Assembly: GCF_002209565.1 (NCBI RefSeq)
Contig: NZ_NJIH01000003.1
Coordinates: 682,001 to 746,000 of the forward strand
Source: Candidimonas nitroreducens
Lineage (GTDB): Bacteria; Pseudomonadota; Gammaproteobacteria; Burkholderiales; Burkholderiaceae_B
Reading direction: 5' to 3'
DNA: 64,000 nucleotides
A model generated the notes under the pieces. It searched no databases. It worked only from the letters and a program-made list of their open reading frames with translations, and was not told where the DNA came from. This document shows, one piece after another, positions 34,537 to 43,435 of the stretch (its first letter is position 1; each line of letters opens with the position of its first letter). Made by a program: the position numbers and the translations under genes.

Positions 34537-35589
34537 ATGAAAGATGCCTACCATGGCAATTCGAACTGGACTTCCGACACAATGGCGGATCCCCTGGAGT
34601 GGGTAATCCGGCTTTCCGGCCATCAGATTGCGGCAGTTGACCATGCGCTGCGCTCTGCTCAAAAAGCCGGCGTGGAAATTCAGGACATTACGAAAGAGAG
34701 TTTTCCGTTGCAGGGGTTCGACGCACTGGTTCCAGAGGTGCATGATCGGCTGGAAAATGGGCGCGGCGTGGTGGTGCTAAGAGGTTTGCCTGCGTTGAAA
34801 TACAACAAAGACGAATTACGGCTGATGTATTGGGGCTTGGGGCTGCATCTCGGCACCGCCGTGTCCCAAAGCAGCAAAGGCGATCTGTTGGGCGATGTGA
34901 TGAATTTTGGCAGTGATGTCAATAGCGCCACGGGCCGCGGCTATATGTCCAGGCAGGGCCTTGGCTTTCATACCGACAGCGCGGATGTGGTGACGCTCAT
35001 GGTGCTGCGCACGGCTAAAAGCGGCGGGGTCAGCATGATTTGCAGCTCGGTGGCCATACGCAACGAGATAGCCCGGACGCGCTCGGATCTGCTCGATGTG
35101 TTGTATCAGCCTTTTTATTGGAGCTGGAAGGGGCAGGAGGCGTCGGGAGAGCTGCCTTACTACCAGCAGCCGATATATTCCGAATATGCGGGAAAATTCA
35201 GCTCGCGCTACATTCGGCCGCATATTCTGGCTGCGCATGAGAATTTCAAGGAATTGCCGCCACTTTCGGAGGCACAGCGCGAAGCCATATCGGTGGTACA
35301 GGCCCATGCCAACGATCCACGGTTCCACTTCGGCATGTTGTTCGAGCCTGGTGATATCCAGTTGCTGAACAATCACGTAACTTATCACGCTCGGACGGGA
35401 TTCGTGGATTTTGACGAACCGGATCGTAAGCGCCATTTACTGCGCATGTGGCTGTCGGTGCCAAACAGCAGGGAATTGAGCCCGCAGATGGGCGCCTTGT
35501 ATCGTGATCGAAGTGTCGGAGCTGTACGTGGCGGCTTCCCGTCACGCACAGGCACTCATAGTTTCGAAACCGTGGCCGCCCAGGATTGA
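34537..35589 (+). CDS. TauD/TfdA-family Fe(II)/2-oxoglutarate dioxygenase
   Basis: Non-heme iron oxygenase of 350 aa. The iron-binding HxD is His145-x-Asp147 in LGFHTDSADVV; the distal His and the 2-oxoglutarate Arg lie in NNHVTYHARTGFVDFDEP and RHLLRMWLSV. ATG 34537 has GGAG eight bases upstream; ATG 34515 would add seven residues. It is followed immediately by MmgE/PrpD and preceded by the GntR gene (118 bp). It resembles the larger TauD-like proteins of proteobacteria that are not taurine enzymes; the hydroxylated substrate is unknown. Confidence 0.85.
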   Translation: MKDAYHGNSNWTSDTMADPLEWVIRLSGHQIAAVDHALRSAQKAGVEIQDITKESFPLQGFDALVPEVHDRLENGRGVVVLRGLPALKYNKDELRLMYWGLGLHLGTAVSQSSKGDLLGDVMNFGSDVNSATGRGYMSRQGLGFHTDSADVVTLMVLRTAKSGGVSMICSSVAIRNEIARTRSDLLDVLYQPFYWSWKGQEASGELPYYQQPIYSEYAGKFSSRYIRPHILAAHENFKELPPLSEAQREAISVVQAHANDPRFHFGMLFEPGDIQLLNNHVTYHARTGFVDFDEPDRKRHLLRMWLSVPNSRELSPQMGALYRDRSVGAVRGGFPSRTGTHSFETVAAQD

Positions 35590-35591
35590 TC

Positions 35592-36989
35592 ATGAGCACA
35601 CAACGGTCGGATGCACTGACGCTGGCGGAAAAGCTGGCCGAAATCAGAATCGACAATATATCGCCTCGAGCATTAAAAGTGGCGCGAGCCGGCATCATCG
35701 ACACGATAGGCGTGACGCTGCTCGGCTCTTTGGAGCCGCCGACGGTCGTTCTGAAAAAAGCGCTGGCCGGCGGCATTTCGCCCGGTGAAGCGCTGATGTT
35801 CGGCACGGATCGCCGAGTTGGAATGCTGGATGCAGCCTTGGTCAACGGAACCGCATCGCATGCGGCCGATTATGACGATATGGCGCACGCCATGGGCGGC
35901 CATCCTTCTGTCACCCTGGTTCCAGTAATTATGGCATTGGGAGAAACGCTGGGTTCATCGGGCCGCCAGGCGCTTGAAGCCTATGTGGTCGGGTTCGAGG
36001 CGGAGTGCAGGGTGGGGCGCGTGGTGAATCCCCATCATTATGAAAAGGGCTGGCACCCTACCTCTACTATCGGGGTGTTCGGTGCCGCCATGGCCGCGGC
36101 ACGCATGTTGCAGCTGGATGTCCAGCATACCGCGACCGCTCTCGCAATTGCCGCGTCCTTGGCCAATGGCGTAAAGGCGAATTTTGGAACGATGACCAAG
36201 CCCTTGCATGTGGGGCATTGTGCCAGGAACGGGCTATTCGCCGCCCAGCTGGCCAATAGCGGATTCACGGCAAATCTCGATGCCTTGGAAAGCAAGCAGG
36301 GTTTTTTTGCAGCTTTTGATGGCCTTGAAAATGTGGATCGGGGGCGCATGCTCGACGATTGGGGTGTGCTGCTGGAGGCCGAGCAAGAGTCTGTCGGCTT
36401 GAAACAGTACCCGTGCTGTGGCAGCACGCACGCTGCCATCCGGGCGATGCTGGAACTGGTTGGCCGCGGTCTGAAGCCAGAAAATGTTGCATCCATCGAA
36501 ATCAAGGCCAATCGGCGGCGCTTGCCTCACACCAACAATCCCGATCCGCAATCGCCGCTGGCGGCGAAGTTCAGTATTCAATATGTTACTGCCAGGTCCT
36601 TGGTCGATGGCGCGGTGCGATTGCACCATTTCGAGAATGACGCCTACGTGGAGCCCAAGGTGCGGGAATTGATCGCAAGAACGTCTTTGGCTGCATTCCC
36701 GAAGACCGCGAACGCAGGCACCCATGAGGAAGAAAATGAATTCGCGGCTGACGTCACGGTAGTGACCAAGGACGGGAGAACGATGGTCGGTAGTGTGCCG
36801 CATGCCTTGGGGCGTGGCGGTGCGAACCCGATGTCCGATCATGAAATGTGGGAAAAATTCAGCGACTGCGCCACGCGGCTGTTGCCCGCGGCGCAGGTGG
36901 CCGATGGCTTCGAGGCATTGCAGCGCATAGACCAATGCGCGAACTTGAGCGAGATCACGAAAATGCTGGAAGCCGGATCCCGCTCATAG
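35592..36989 (+). CDS. MmgE/PrpD-family protein (2-methylcitrate dehydratase-like)
   Basis: 465-aa protein of the MmgE/PrpD family, which includes 2-methylcitrate and cis-aconitate-type dehydratases or decarboxylases. Typical segments are VNGTASHAADYDDMAHAMGGHPS, KPLHVGHCARNG and VGLKQYPCCGSTHAAI. ATG 35592 begins two bases after the dioxygenase stop, so they are co-translated. Other methylcitrate-cycle genes (prpBC) are absent, so this is probably a paralogue acting on another tricarboxylic or hydroxy acid. Confidence 0.87.
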   Translation: MSTQRSDALTLAEKLAEIRIDNISPRALKVARAGIIDTIGVTLLGSLEPPTVVLKKALAGGISPGEALMFGTDRRVGMLDAALVNGTASHAADYDDMAHAMGGHPSVTLVPVIMALGETLGSSGRQALEAYVVGFEAECRVGRVVNPHHYEKGWHPTSTIGVFGAAMAAARMLQLDVQHTATALAIAASLANGVKANFGTMTKPLHVGHCARNGLFAAQLANSGFTANLDALESKQGFFAAFDGLENVDRGRMLDDWGVLLEAEQESVGLKQYPCCGSTHAAIRAMLELVGRGLKPENVASIEIKANRRRLPHTNNPDPQSPLAAKFSIQYVTARSLVDGAVRLHHFENDAYVEPKVRELIARTSLAAFPKTANAGTHEEENEFAADVTVVTKDGRTMVGSVPHALGRGGANPMSDHEMWEKFSDCATRLLPAAQVADGFEALQRIDQCANLSEITKMLEAGSRS

Positions 36990-37128
36990 GTAGTGCACGC
37001 CGCAGTTTGGAAATAGAATGGCGCAGTAGGCACTGCGCAGGGAACGTATGCTGTTGCTGTCGCGGATGCCCAAGGTTCCGCCGGCGCCTTGGCCGGCCAT
37101 CGGCGATTCACACCGGAGACAAACAGAC

Positions 37129-38193
37129 ATGACGCAACCGATTCCTTCCCCGCGCCGCCGCAGCATCCTGATCGCCGCCGGGGGGCTGGCTGGCGCCGGC
37201 CTTCTGGGGGCAGGTGCCGCCCGGGCTGCGGCCAAGCTGGGCAATGTGCTGTATGGCCAAGGCAGTATCGACCCGATCTTCACCGCCGGCTACGTCGCGC
37301 TGAAAAAGGGCTACTTCGGCCAGGAAGGGCTCGAAGTCAAGTACATCAATTCCCAGAGCGGCCCGCGCACCAACCAGATGCTGGCGGCGCGGCAGATTCT
37401 GTTCGGCGCCACGGCGGCCACGGCCGCGCCGGCGCTGGCGCTGGCGGGCAAGCCTGCGGCCCTGGTGTTCGGCTTCGACCGCCGCATGACCTACGCCAAT
37501 GTGTTGGTGCGCAAGACGGACTACGAAAGCGGCAAGTTCAAGACCCTGAAAGACCTGGCCGGCCAGCGTATCGGCGCGACCCAGCCGGGCTCGGTGACCG
37601 CGCTGATGGCGATCTATCTGATGCAGCGCGCGGGTATTTCCAAGACCGTGGACATCCGCCCGCTGGGCGATCTGGCCACCATGCTGGGCGCCCTGAAGAC
37701 GGGCGCCGTGGCGGCCACCATGGCCACGGCCTCGATGATGGAGCAGGCCGAGCAGGAAGGCTGGGGCGTGTCGATCTTCGACGGCACCAACGATACGGCC
37801 TGGAACCAGTATGTGGGCGGCGACGTGCCGGGCATTGCCGCGTATACGCTGCGCGACACCATACAAAGCCACCCCGATCAGGTGCAGGCCTTCGTGACCG
37901 CCATGGTCAAGGCGCAAGACCTGATCAATGCCAGCTCGGCGCAGGCCATCACCGACCTGATCTACGACGACTACCTGAGCTCGCTGTCCAAGTCCAGCGT
38001 GCTCAAGGCGATAGACTTGTACAAGAACAAGGTCTGGCTCAAGGACAACATCATTACGCAGGAGGCCTACGACCGCATGACGCGCATCATGGGCGACGGG
38101 CGGCAGTTCAGCAACGAGCAGATCAAGACCGTGCCGTATTCCCAGTGCGTCGACATGAGTTTCGTGCGCAAGGCGCGGGGTATGGCGTCGTGA
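37129..38193 (+). CDS. NitT/TauT-type ABC substrate-binding protein, Tat signal
   Basis: Periplasmic receptor of 354 aa for a nitrate/sulfonate/pyrimidine-class importer. The N-terminus PSPRRRSILIAAGGLAGAG carries a twin-arginine motif, pointing to Tat export. The fold is NMT1/SsuA-like: VALKKGYFGQEGLEVKYI, QILFGATAATAAP and TLKDLAGQRIGAT. ATG 37129 is used; GGAG is 11 bases away. Its stop overlaps the ATPase GTG start. The ligand is not evident; no sulfonate monooxygenase is adjacent. Confidence 0.87.
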   Translation: MTQPIPSPRRRSILIAAGGLAGAGLLGAGAARAAAKLGNVLYGQGSIDPIFTAGYVALKKGYFGQEGLEVKYINSQSGPRTNQMLAARQILFGATAATAAPALALAGKPAALVFGFDRRMTYANVLVRKTDYESGKFKTLKDLAGQRIGATQPGSVTALMAIYLMQRAGISKTVDIRPLGDLATMLGALKTGAVAATMATASMMEQAEQEGWGVSIFDGTNDTAWNQYVGGDVPGIAAYTLRDTIQSHPDQVQAFVTAMVKAQDLINASSAQAITDLIYDDYLSSLSKSSVLKAIDLYKNKVWLKDNIITQEAYDRMTRIMGDGRQFSNEQIKTVPYSQCVDMSFVRKARGMAS

Positions 38194-38960
38194 TCGAGCT
38201 GCGGCATGTCAGCAAGACATACCAGACCGACAAGGCCAGCACCCATGCCATAGGCGATGTGTCGCTGCAGATCGACAGCGGCGAGTTCGTGTCCATCGTC
38301 GGCCCGTCGGGCTGCGGCAAGAGCACCTTGCTGCATATGATGGCGGGCTTTCTCATGCCCAGCTCGGGCAGCATCGTCATCGACGGCCAGCCCGTGGAAG
38401 GCAGGCTGCATCCGTCGCTGGGCTATATATTCCAGAAAGATACGCTGCTGCCCTGGTATACGGTGCAGAAGAACGTGGCGCTGGGCCTGCGCTTCCATTC
38501 CATGTCGCCGCAGCAGATCCAGAGCCGGGTGGCTGCGCTGCTGGAGCTGGGCCACCTGAGCGAATTCGCCAACGCCTACCCGCACCAGCTTTCGGGCGGC
38601 ATGCGGCGGCGCGTGGCGCTTTTGATGAGCCTGGCCGTGGAGCCGCGCATCTTGTTGCTGGACGAGCCTTTCGGGGCGCTGGATACGCACACCAAGACGC
38701 ACTTGCACCGGGAACTGATGGACATCTGGCGCAAGCTGGGGCAGACCGTGGTGCTGGTCACGCACGATCTGGACGAGGCCATCACCCTGTCGAGCCGGGT
38801 CGTGGTCTTGTCGTCGCCCCCTAGCGGTGTGCTGCTGGATGAGCATATCGATATTGAATATCCAAGAGATGTCTTCAGCGTGCGGGAAAGCGCCCAGTTC
38901 CTGAATCATTTCCAAAGCATATGGGGCGTGCTGGGGCAGCAGTTCCGCGCCACTGCCTAG
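38190..38960 (+). CDS. NitT/TauT-type ABC ATPase
   Basis: 256-aa ATPase: Walker A GPSGCGKST, Q-loop FQKDTLLPW (typical of the SsuB/TauB/NrtD group), signature LSGGMRRR, Walker B ILLLDEPFGALD and H-loop LVTHD. The start is GTG 38190, overlapping the receptor stop as GTGA. A permease gene follows after 61 bp, completing the importer. Confidence 0.92.
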   Translation: MIELRHVSKTYQTDKASTHAIGDVSLQIDSGEFVSIVGPSGCGKSTLLHMMAGFLMPSSGSIVIDGQPVEGRLHPSLGYIFQKDTLLPWYTVQKNVALGLRFHSMSPQQIQSRVAALLELGHLSEFANAYPHQLSGGMRRRVALLMSLAVEPRILLLDEPFGALDTHTKTHLHRELMDIWRKLGQTVVLVTHDLDEAITLSSRVVVLSSPPSGVLLDEHIDIEYPRDVFSVRESAQFLNHFQSIWGVLGQQFRATA

Positions 38961-39021
38961 CCTGGCGCCCACTTGTCCATTAGTGCGGCTCCTCTTTTAG
39001 TGTGAACAGGCCCTAACCGCC

Positions 39022-39939
39022 ATGACGCTGCCATCTTCTTCCGATCAGGCCTCTGCCCGCGACGCGGACGCCGTGCGGCAAAGCGATTCGTTCCCGAGCC
39101 ATGCCGAATACCTGGCGCGCAGCCGGCGTGCCGCCAGGACGCGCCGCGTGCGCATCACTGCCTGGCAAGTCGTCATCCTGGCCGTGATCATCGGTTCGTG
39201 GGAGCTGTTGACCCGCATACCCTGGTTCGTGCACAACACGATTTTCGACCCGTTCTTCATCAGCCGCCCGTCCCTGATCGCGGTGCGGCTCTGGCAGTGG
39301 ATGCTGCCCGGCCCGCATTCGGTCTGGCCGCATTTGTGGCAGACCTTGCAGGCGACCTTCCTGGGCCTGATCGTGGGCGTGGGTAGCGGCTTCGTGGTGG
39401 GCATGGCGCTGAGCCGCAATCGCACCCTGGCCGATGTCTTCAACCCTTTCATCGTGGCCTTCAATTCCATGCCGCGCATCGCCTTCGTGCCGCTGATCAC
39501 CATGTTCTTCGGCCTGGGCATCGCCTCGAAGGTGGCGACCTCGTGGTTCGTGGTGTTCTTCCTGGTGTTCTTCAATACCTACAAGGGCGGGCGCAGCGTC
39601 GAGCCCGAGCTGCTGGATTTTTGCCGCACGCTGGGCGGGTCGCCGCGCCAGATCCTGTGGCGTGTGCGCATACCTTCGGCGGCGGTGTGGACTTTCGCCT
39701 CGCTGCCCAATGCCATCAGCTTCGCGCTGATCGGCGTGGTGCTGGCGGAATTCGTCGGCTCTACCACTGGCATGGGCTACCTGATGATCACGGCGCTGGC
39801 CACGCTCAATGCCACCGACATGTTCGCGGCGATCACACTGCTGTCCATCGTCGGCGTAGGGCTGGTGTATTGCGTGACCTGGTTCGAGCAGCGGCTGCTG
39901 CACTGGCTGCCGGAATTCCGCGAGCAGCGCGAGCCGTGA
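39022..39939 (+). CDS. NitT/TauT-type ABC permease
   Basis: Inner-membrane permease of 305 aa with about six helices after a 45-residue cytoplasmic N-terminus. The EAA-like loop ELLDFCRTLGGSPRQILWRV and preceding NSMPRIAFVPLITMFFGLG match the SsuC/TauC group. It is the last gene of the importer operon. A 358-bp noncoding region follows before the sugar operon. Confidence 0.92.
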   Translation: MTLPSSSDQASARDADAVRQSDSFPSHAEYLARSRRAARTRRVRITAWQVVILAVIIGSWELLTRIPWFVHNTIFDPFFISRPSLIAVRLWQWMLPGPHSVWPHLWQTLQATFLGLIVGVGSGFVVGMALSRNRTLADVFNPFIVAFNSMPRIAFVPLITMFFGLGIASKVATSWFVVFFLVFFNTYKGGRSVEPELLDFCRTLGGSPRQILWRVRIPSAAVWTFASLPNAISFALIGVVLAEFVGSTTGMGYLMITALATLNATDMFAAITLLSIVGVGLVYCVTWFEQRLLHWLPEFREQREP

Positions 39940-40117
39940 CGCCGGCGCCGGCGCGCATAGGCTTGGAGCGCCGGGGTTTTAGTAGGCCGTGACCAGTGTC
40001 TCGCTGCTTGGTGCGTATGCCGCCGGCGTGCGCCGGGCGTGCCGGTATTTCGAACTTTCGCTGCAATCCTCCTCGAGTTGAATCGCCCGTCCACCGCCTT
40101 GATTTGTTTTGTAACGG

Positions 40118-40129
40118 GTTTCATGAAAC
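40118..40129. promoter_or_regulatory. Perfect palindrome GTTTCATGAAAC
   Basis: A 12-bp perfect inverted repeat about 90 bp upstream of the -35 of the sugar operon. It differs from the LacI operator and could bind a second regulator; no matching protein is evident in the window. Confidence 0.35.
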
Positions 40130-40208
40130 TGTCTAATACATATATATCTGTTTACCACCTGGGGCTGGAATATCCAGATCCCACTCTTTGTTCATAACGA
40201 AAAAAACA

Positions 40209-40255
40209 TTGACACTCAAAAACTACAGCCATAGAATCATGTGCAAACGGTTACA
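40209..40255 (+). promoter_or_regulatory. Sigma-70 promoter with LacI-family operator for the sugar/polyol operon
   Basis: TTGACA (40209-40214) and TAGAAT (40232-40237) are exactly 17 bp apart. Four bases after the -10 lies TGCAAACGGTTACA (40242-40255), which fits the LacI/GalR consensus TGNAANCGNTTNCA at every fixed position. It covers the expected transcription start, a classical repression position. The LacI gene at the far end of the operon is the natural regulator. Confidence 0.85.
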
Positions 40256-40297
40256 AGAATAATAAAACCAGGCTAGTTGCTTCTACCAGGAGACAAT

Positions 40298-41608
40298 ATG
40301 AAAACCGGTGTAAAAAGAGCAGTTCTAGGTGTTGCCGCGGGTTTCGTGGCAGCCGGCTGCATGACGGTTCAGGCCGCCGATGCGCAGGCCTTCAACTGGA
40401 AAAAGTTCCAGGGTACGACACTGTCGATACTCGCCAACAACAACCCCATTGCCAATACGCTGATGAAGCATCGGCACGAGTTCGAGCAGCTCACCGGCAT
40501 GAAGCTCAAGGTCGATACCTACCAAGAGCAGCAGATGCGCCAGCGCTTGATGACGGTGATGAATGCGGGCAGTGACGAAATCGATGTGTTCATGTCCCTG
40601 CCTTCGCGCGAGGGCTTGCAGTTCGCCAAGGCGGGCTGGTATGCGGACATGTCGTCTTATGTGAAGAATGATGCGGCGCCCGGCTACGATTTTGCGGGCC
40701 TCAGCCCCGGGCTGGTGAAAGATGCCACCGTAGACGGCAAGCTCAACGGCATCCCCTTGAATATCGAGGGCCCGGTGCTGTATTACCGCAAAGACGTTTT
40801 TGCCAAGTGCAAGGTGGCGGTGCCGAAGTCGCTCGACCAGCTTCCCGGCGTGGCGAAGCAGCTCAAGACCTGCGAGCCCGGCATGACGCCGTTCGTTTCG
40901 CGCGGCCTGAAGCCGGCCTTGCCCTTTACTTTCAGCGTGTTCCTGCACAATGAGGGCGGCGAATACATGAAGGACGGCAAGTCGCAGCTGTGCTCGGCCC
41001 CCGGCAAAGCCGCGCTGAGCCTGTATTCGAGCCTGTTGAAGGACTATGGCCCTCCGGGCGTCGTGAACTACAGCTTCTATCAGATTTCTTCGCTGTACAA
41101 GGACGGCCGCGCGGCCATGGCCTTCGAATCATCCAACGAGCTGCGCAACATGATGGCGGGCGGCGCGCGCTTGAAGGATACGGCCATTACCCTGTTGCCG
41201 CCCGGGCCCGGAGGCCTGCATCCGACGGTATTGGGATGGACGGCTGCCATTTCGTCCCATAGCAAGAAGAAAGAGGCGGCCTGGTATTTCATTCAATGGG
41301 CCACCAGCCCCAAGACGCAGGCCGAACTCGCCGTGGACGGCATCGTGTCGCCGCGCGCGTCGGTCGCCGACAGCCCGGGGTTCCGCAAGTGGGTCGACGC
41401 GCAGCCGGTGCGCAAGGAATGGATCGACGCGGTCAACCAGGTCGGCAAGCTGGGTGAATCGAAGATCGGTTATCCCATTGTTGCCAATGCCGAGTCGCGT
41501 GAATACATAGGCCAGGCCGTCACCGCCATGATCCTGGGCCAGAAGACGGTGCAGCAGGCGTGCAGCGACGCCGACGCCAAGCTCGACAAGCTGATCGCCG
41601 GAAACTGA
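40298..41608 (+). CDS. Family-1 ABC sugar-binding protein
   Basis: Periplasmic receptor of 436 aa for a sugar or polyol. The signal peptide (MKTGVKRAVLGVAAGFVAAGC) could be cleaved at AADA; the GC in VAAGC also resembles a lipobox. Family features are TLMKHRHEFEQLTGMKLKV, MNAGSDEIDVFMS, GIPLNIEGPVLYYRKDVF and the C-terminal AAWYFIQWATSPKTQ. CAGGAGACAAT precedes ATG 40298. First gene of the LacI-controlled operon, with permeases and ATPase further along. Confidence 0.9.
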   Translation: MKTGVKRAVLGVAAGFVAAGCMTVQAADAQAFNWKKFQGTTLSILANNNPIANTLMKHRHEFEQLTGMKLKVDTYQEQQMRQRLMTVMNAGSDEIDVFMSLPSREGLQFAKAGWYADMSSYVKNDAAPGYDFAGLSPGLVKDATVDGKLNGIPLNIEGPVLYYRKDVFAKCKVAVPKSLDQLPGVAKQLKTCEPGMTPFVSRGLKPALPFTFSVFLHNEGGEYMKDGKSQLCSAPGKAALSLYSSLLKDYGPPGVVNYSFYQISSLYKDGRAAMAFESSNELRNMMAGGARLKDTAITLLPPGPGGLHPTVLGWTAAISSHSKKKEAAWYFIQWATSPKTQAELAVDGIVSPRASVADSPGFRKWVDAQPVRKEWIDAVNQVGKLGESKIGYPIVANAESREYIGQAVTAMILGQKTVQQACSDADAKLDKLIAGN

Positions 41609-41737
41609 CGCGCGGCCCACATGCTTGCCGAAGCCGGCCCGGCCATGTCCGCAATGCCATGTAGGGCGCAAGCCGCGCTTTACATGGCGGCCGAGCAAGA
41701 TGGTTTTTCCCTTTTTATATGTTGACCTGAGTCCGAC

Positions 41738-42481
41738 ATGTCTCTGTTCGCGTTCCAGCCTGGGTATCGGGTATTAGTCGTCGGCGGCGCCGGAGACATC
41801 GGAGCGGCGATTTCCCGGGCTTTCCTGCAGGCGGGATGCGAAGTCGTCGCCACGGGCGTGAACGACGCTGCCCTGGCCAACAGCATGTTGCAGCCAGGCC
41901 AGGGCCTGACGCTGGCAGCCCTGGATGTCACCGACGACGGGCAGATTGCCCAGTTCATGAAAGAGGTCGATCGCCTGGACGCCCTGGTCAATTGCGCCGG
42001 GATTCTGGCGCGCTTCGACGAGTTCCAGCTTGCGACCTTCCAGCGCGTGCTGGACGTCAATCTTACCGGCACGTTCCGCATGTGCAGCGCGTGCCGGCCC
42101 TTGCTGGAAAGGGCCGCGGGCCAGCGGCCGGGCAGCATCGTCAACATCGCATCCATGAACGCCTTTGCGGCGCTGCCTACCATACCGGCCTATTGCGCCA
42201 GCAAGGGCGGGGTGGTGATGCTGACGAAATCGCTGGCCCTGGCATGGGCCGATGCGGGCATACGCGTGAACGCCGTGGCCCCCGGCTACGTAGAAACTTC
42301 GATCAATGCCCAGGGGCGCAAAGACGCGGCCCACTACCAGCGCATCGCGGCGCGCATTCCGCAAGGGCGCTGGGCGCAGCCGGACGATATCGCGGGCAGC
42401 GTGGTGTACTTGTGCTCGCCCGCGGCAGACTATATGACCGGCTCGGTGACCACGGTCGACGGCGGCTTCCTGGCGGGCTGA
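41738..42481 (+). CDS. SDR-family dehydrogenase (sugar/polyol type)
   Basis: NAD(P)-dependent oxidoreductase of 247 aa. Rossmann VVGGAGDIGAA, NCAG, catalytic Ser in NIASMNAF, and YxxxK as YCASK are present, and the C-terminus ends in the usual SVTTVDGGFLAG. It sits between receptor and permease genes of the sugar operon, so it probably oxidises the imported polyol or sugar to a ketose or lactone. Cofactor not determinable. Confidence 0.9.
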   Translation: MSLFAFQPGYRVLVVGGAGDIGAAISRAFLQAGCEVVATGVNDAALANSMLQPGQGLTLAALDVTDDGQIAQFMKEVDRLDALVNCAGILARFDEFQLATFQRVLDVNLTGTFRMCSACRPLLERAAGQRPGSIVNIASMNAFAALPTIPAYCASKGGVVMLTKSLALAWADAGIRVNAVAPGYVETSINAQGRKDAAHYQRIAARIPQGRWAQPDDIAGSVVYLCSPAADYMTGSVTTVDGGFLAG

Positions 42482-42556
42482 GGGGATTATGCGATATTCG
42501 TTCCAGCAAGGCGATGGCCGGCGCGCTGCGGCGCGCATGGGCAAAGAGAGGCAGGA

Positions 42557-43426
42557 ATGAGCCAGTCGATAGGCACGCGGCGGCAGTTGTTGGCCATGTC
42601 CCTGCCCGCCACGGCCTTCACCGTGCTGATGATCGCATTTCCGTTCATGTATGCGATCTGGCTCAGTTTCGAGCACTTCAGCGTCGGCATGCCGGCCACC
42701 TTCAACGGCGGCAGCAATTACGTGGCAATGGTGCAAGACCCGGAATTCTGGAACGGGCTGGAAGTCACCATCGAGCTGTATCTGCTGTCTTTGATCCTGC
42801 AGCTGCTGCTGGGCACATACATTGCCGTGCTGCTGCACAGCGCCAAGCACATCTGGGGCAGCCTGCGCACGCTGCTGATTTCCCCGTTCGTGCTGCCGCC
42901 CGTGGTGGTGGGCATGATGTGGCTGGTGATCCTGGATCCATCCATCGGGGCGGCCAACTGGATACTCGGCGAGTTCGGCCTGCCGCCGTCGAGCTGGCTG
43001 GCTTCGCCGCAGTGGGTCATCCCCACGGTGGCCATGATCGACTCGTGGCAGTGGACGCCCTTTGTTGCGCTGATCGTGCTGGGCGGACTGCAATCGCTGC
43101 CGCCCAGCGTCTACGAGGCGGCGCAGCTGGACGGAGCCTCGCGCTGGCAGACGTTTCGCCGCATCACGCTGCCGCTGCTGATGCCCACGCTGGTCACCGC
43201 GACGATACTGCGCAGCGTGGACTTATTGCGCTTTTTCGACATTATCTACATCACCACGCACGGCGGCCCCGGGAATGCCTCCAACACCTTGAACATCTAC
43301 GGGTTTCGCAAGGGGTTCGAGTTCTTCGACATGGGCTACGCGAGCGCGCTGATGATCACCTTGTCGGCGATCGTGTTCGGTGCGGTGCTGGTATTGACGC
43401 GCCTGCGCAAGCATGCCGCATTGTAA
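42557..43426 (+). CDS. ABC sugar permease, MalF-like
   Basis: 289-aa membrane protein with six predicted helices and the EAA loop YEAAQLDGASRWQTFRRI. FDIIYITTHGGPGNASNT is characteristic of the MalF/UgpA class. ATG 42557 follows AGGCAGGA. It is paired with the MalG-like gene nine bases downstream and with the ATPase at 45250. Confidence 0.93.
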   Translation: MSQSIGTRRQLLAMSLPATAFTVLMIAFPFMYAIWLSFEHFSVGMPATFNGGSNYVAMVQDPEFWNGLEVTIELYLLSLILQLLLGTYIAVLLHSAKHIWGSLRTLLISPFVLPPVVVGMMWLVILDPSIGAANWILGEFGLPPSSWLASPQWVIPTVAMIDSWQWTPFVALIVLGGLQSLPPSVYEAAQLDGASRWQTFRRITLPLLMPTLVTATILRSVDLLRFFDIIYITTHGGPGNASNTLNIYGFRKGFEFFDMGYASALMITLSAIVFGAVLVLTRLRKHAAL

Positions 43427-43435
43427 GAGGCGACG

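Larger units (their letters stand above)
39940..40297. other. 358-bp control region of the sugar/polyol operon
   Basis: No gene. Its 3' half holds the promoter and LacI operator (40209-40255) and a 12-bp perfect palindrome at 40118. The region just past 39940 is rich in GC palindromes (around GGCGCCGGCG) that may end the upstream transcript, without a T-run. The rest shows nothing I can interpret. Confidence 0.6.

Noticed and set aside
34537-35589. Taurine dioxygenase (tauD)
   Set aside because: The fold and iron ligands fit the family, but no taurine importer is linked; the ABC importer at 37129 is a separate unit with a Tat-exported receptor of unknown ligand.
35592-36989. Methylcitrate cycle (prpD)
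   Set aside because: No methylcitrate synthase or methylisocitrate lyase gene lies nearby; the neighbours are a dioxygenase and AtuA-like genes.
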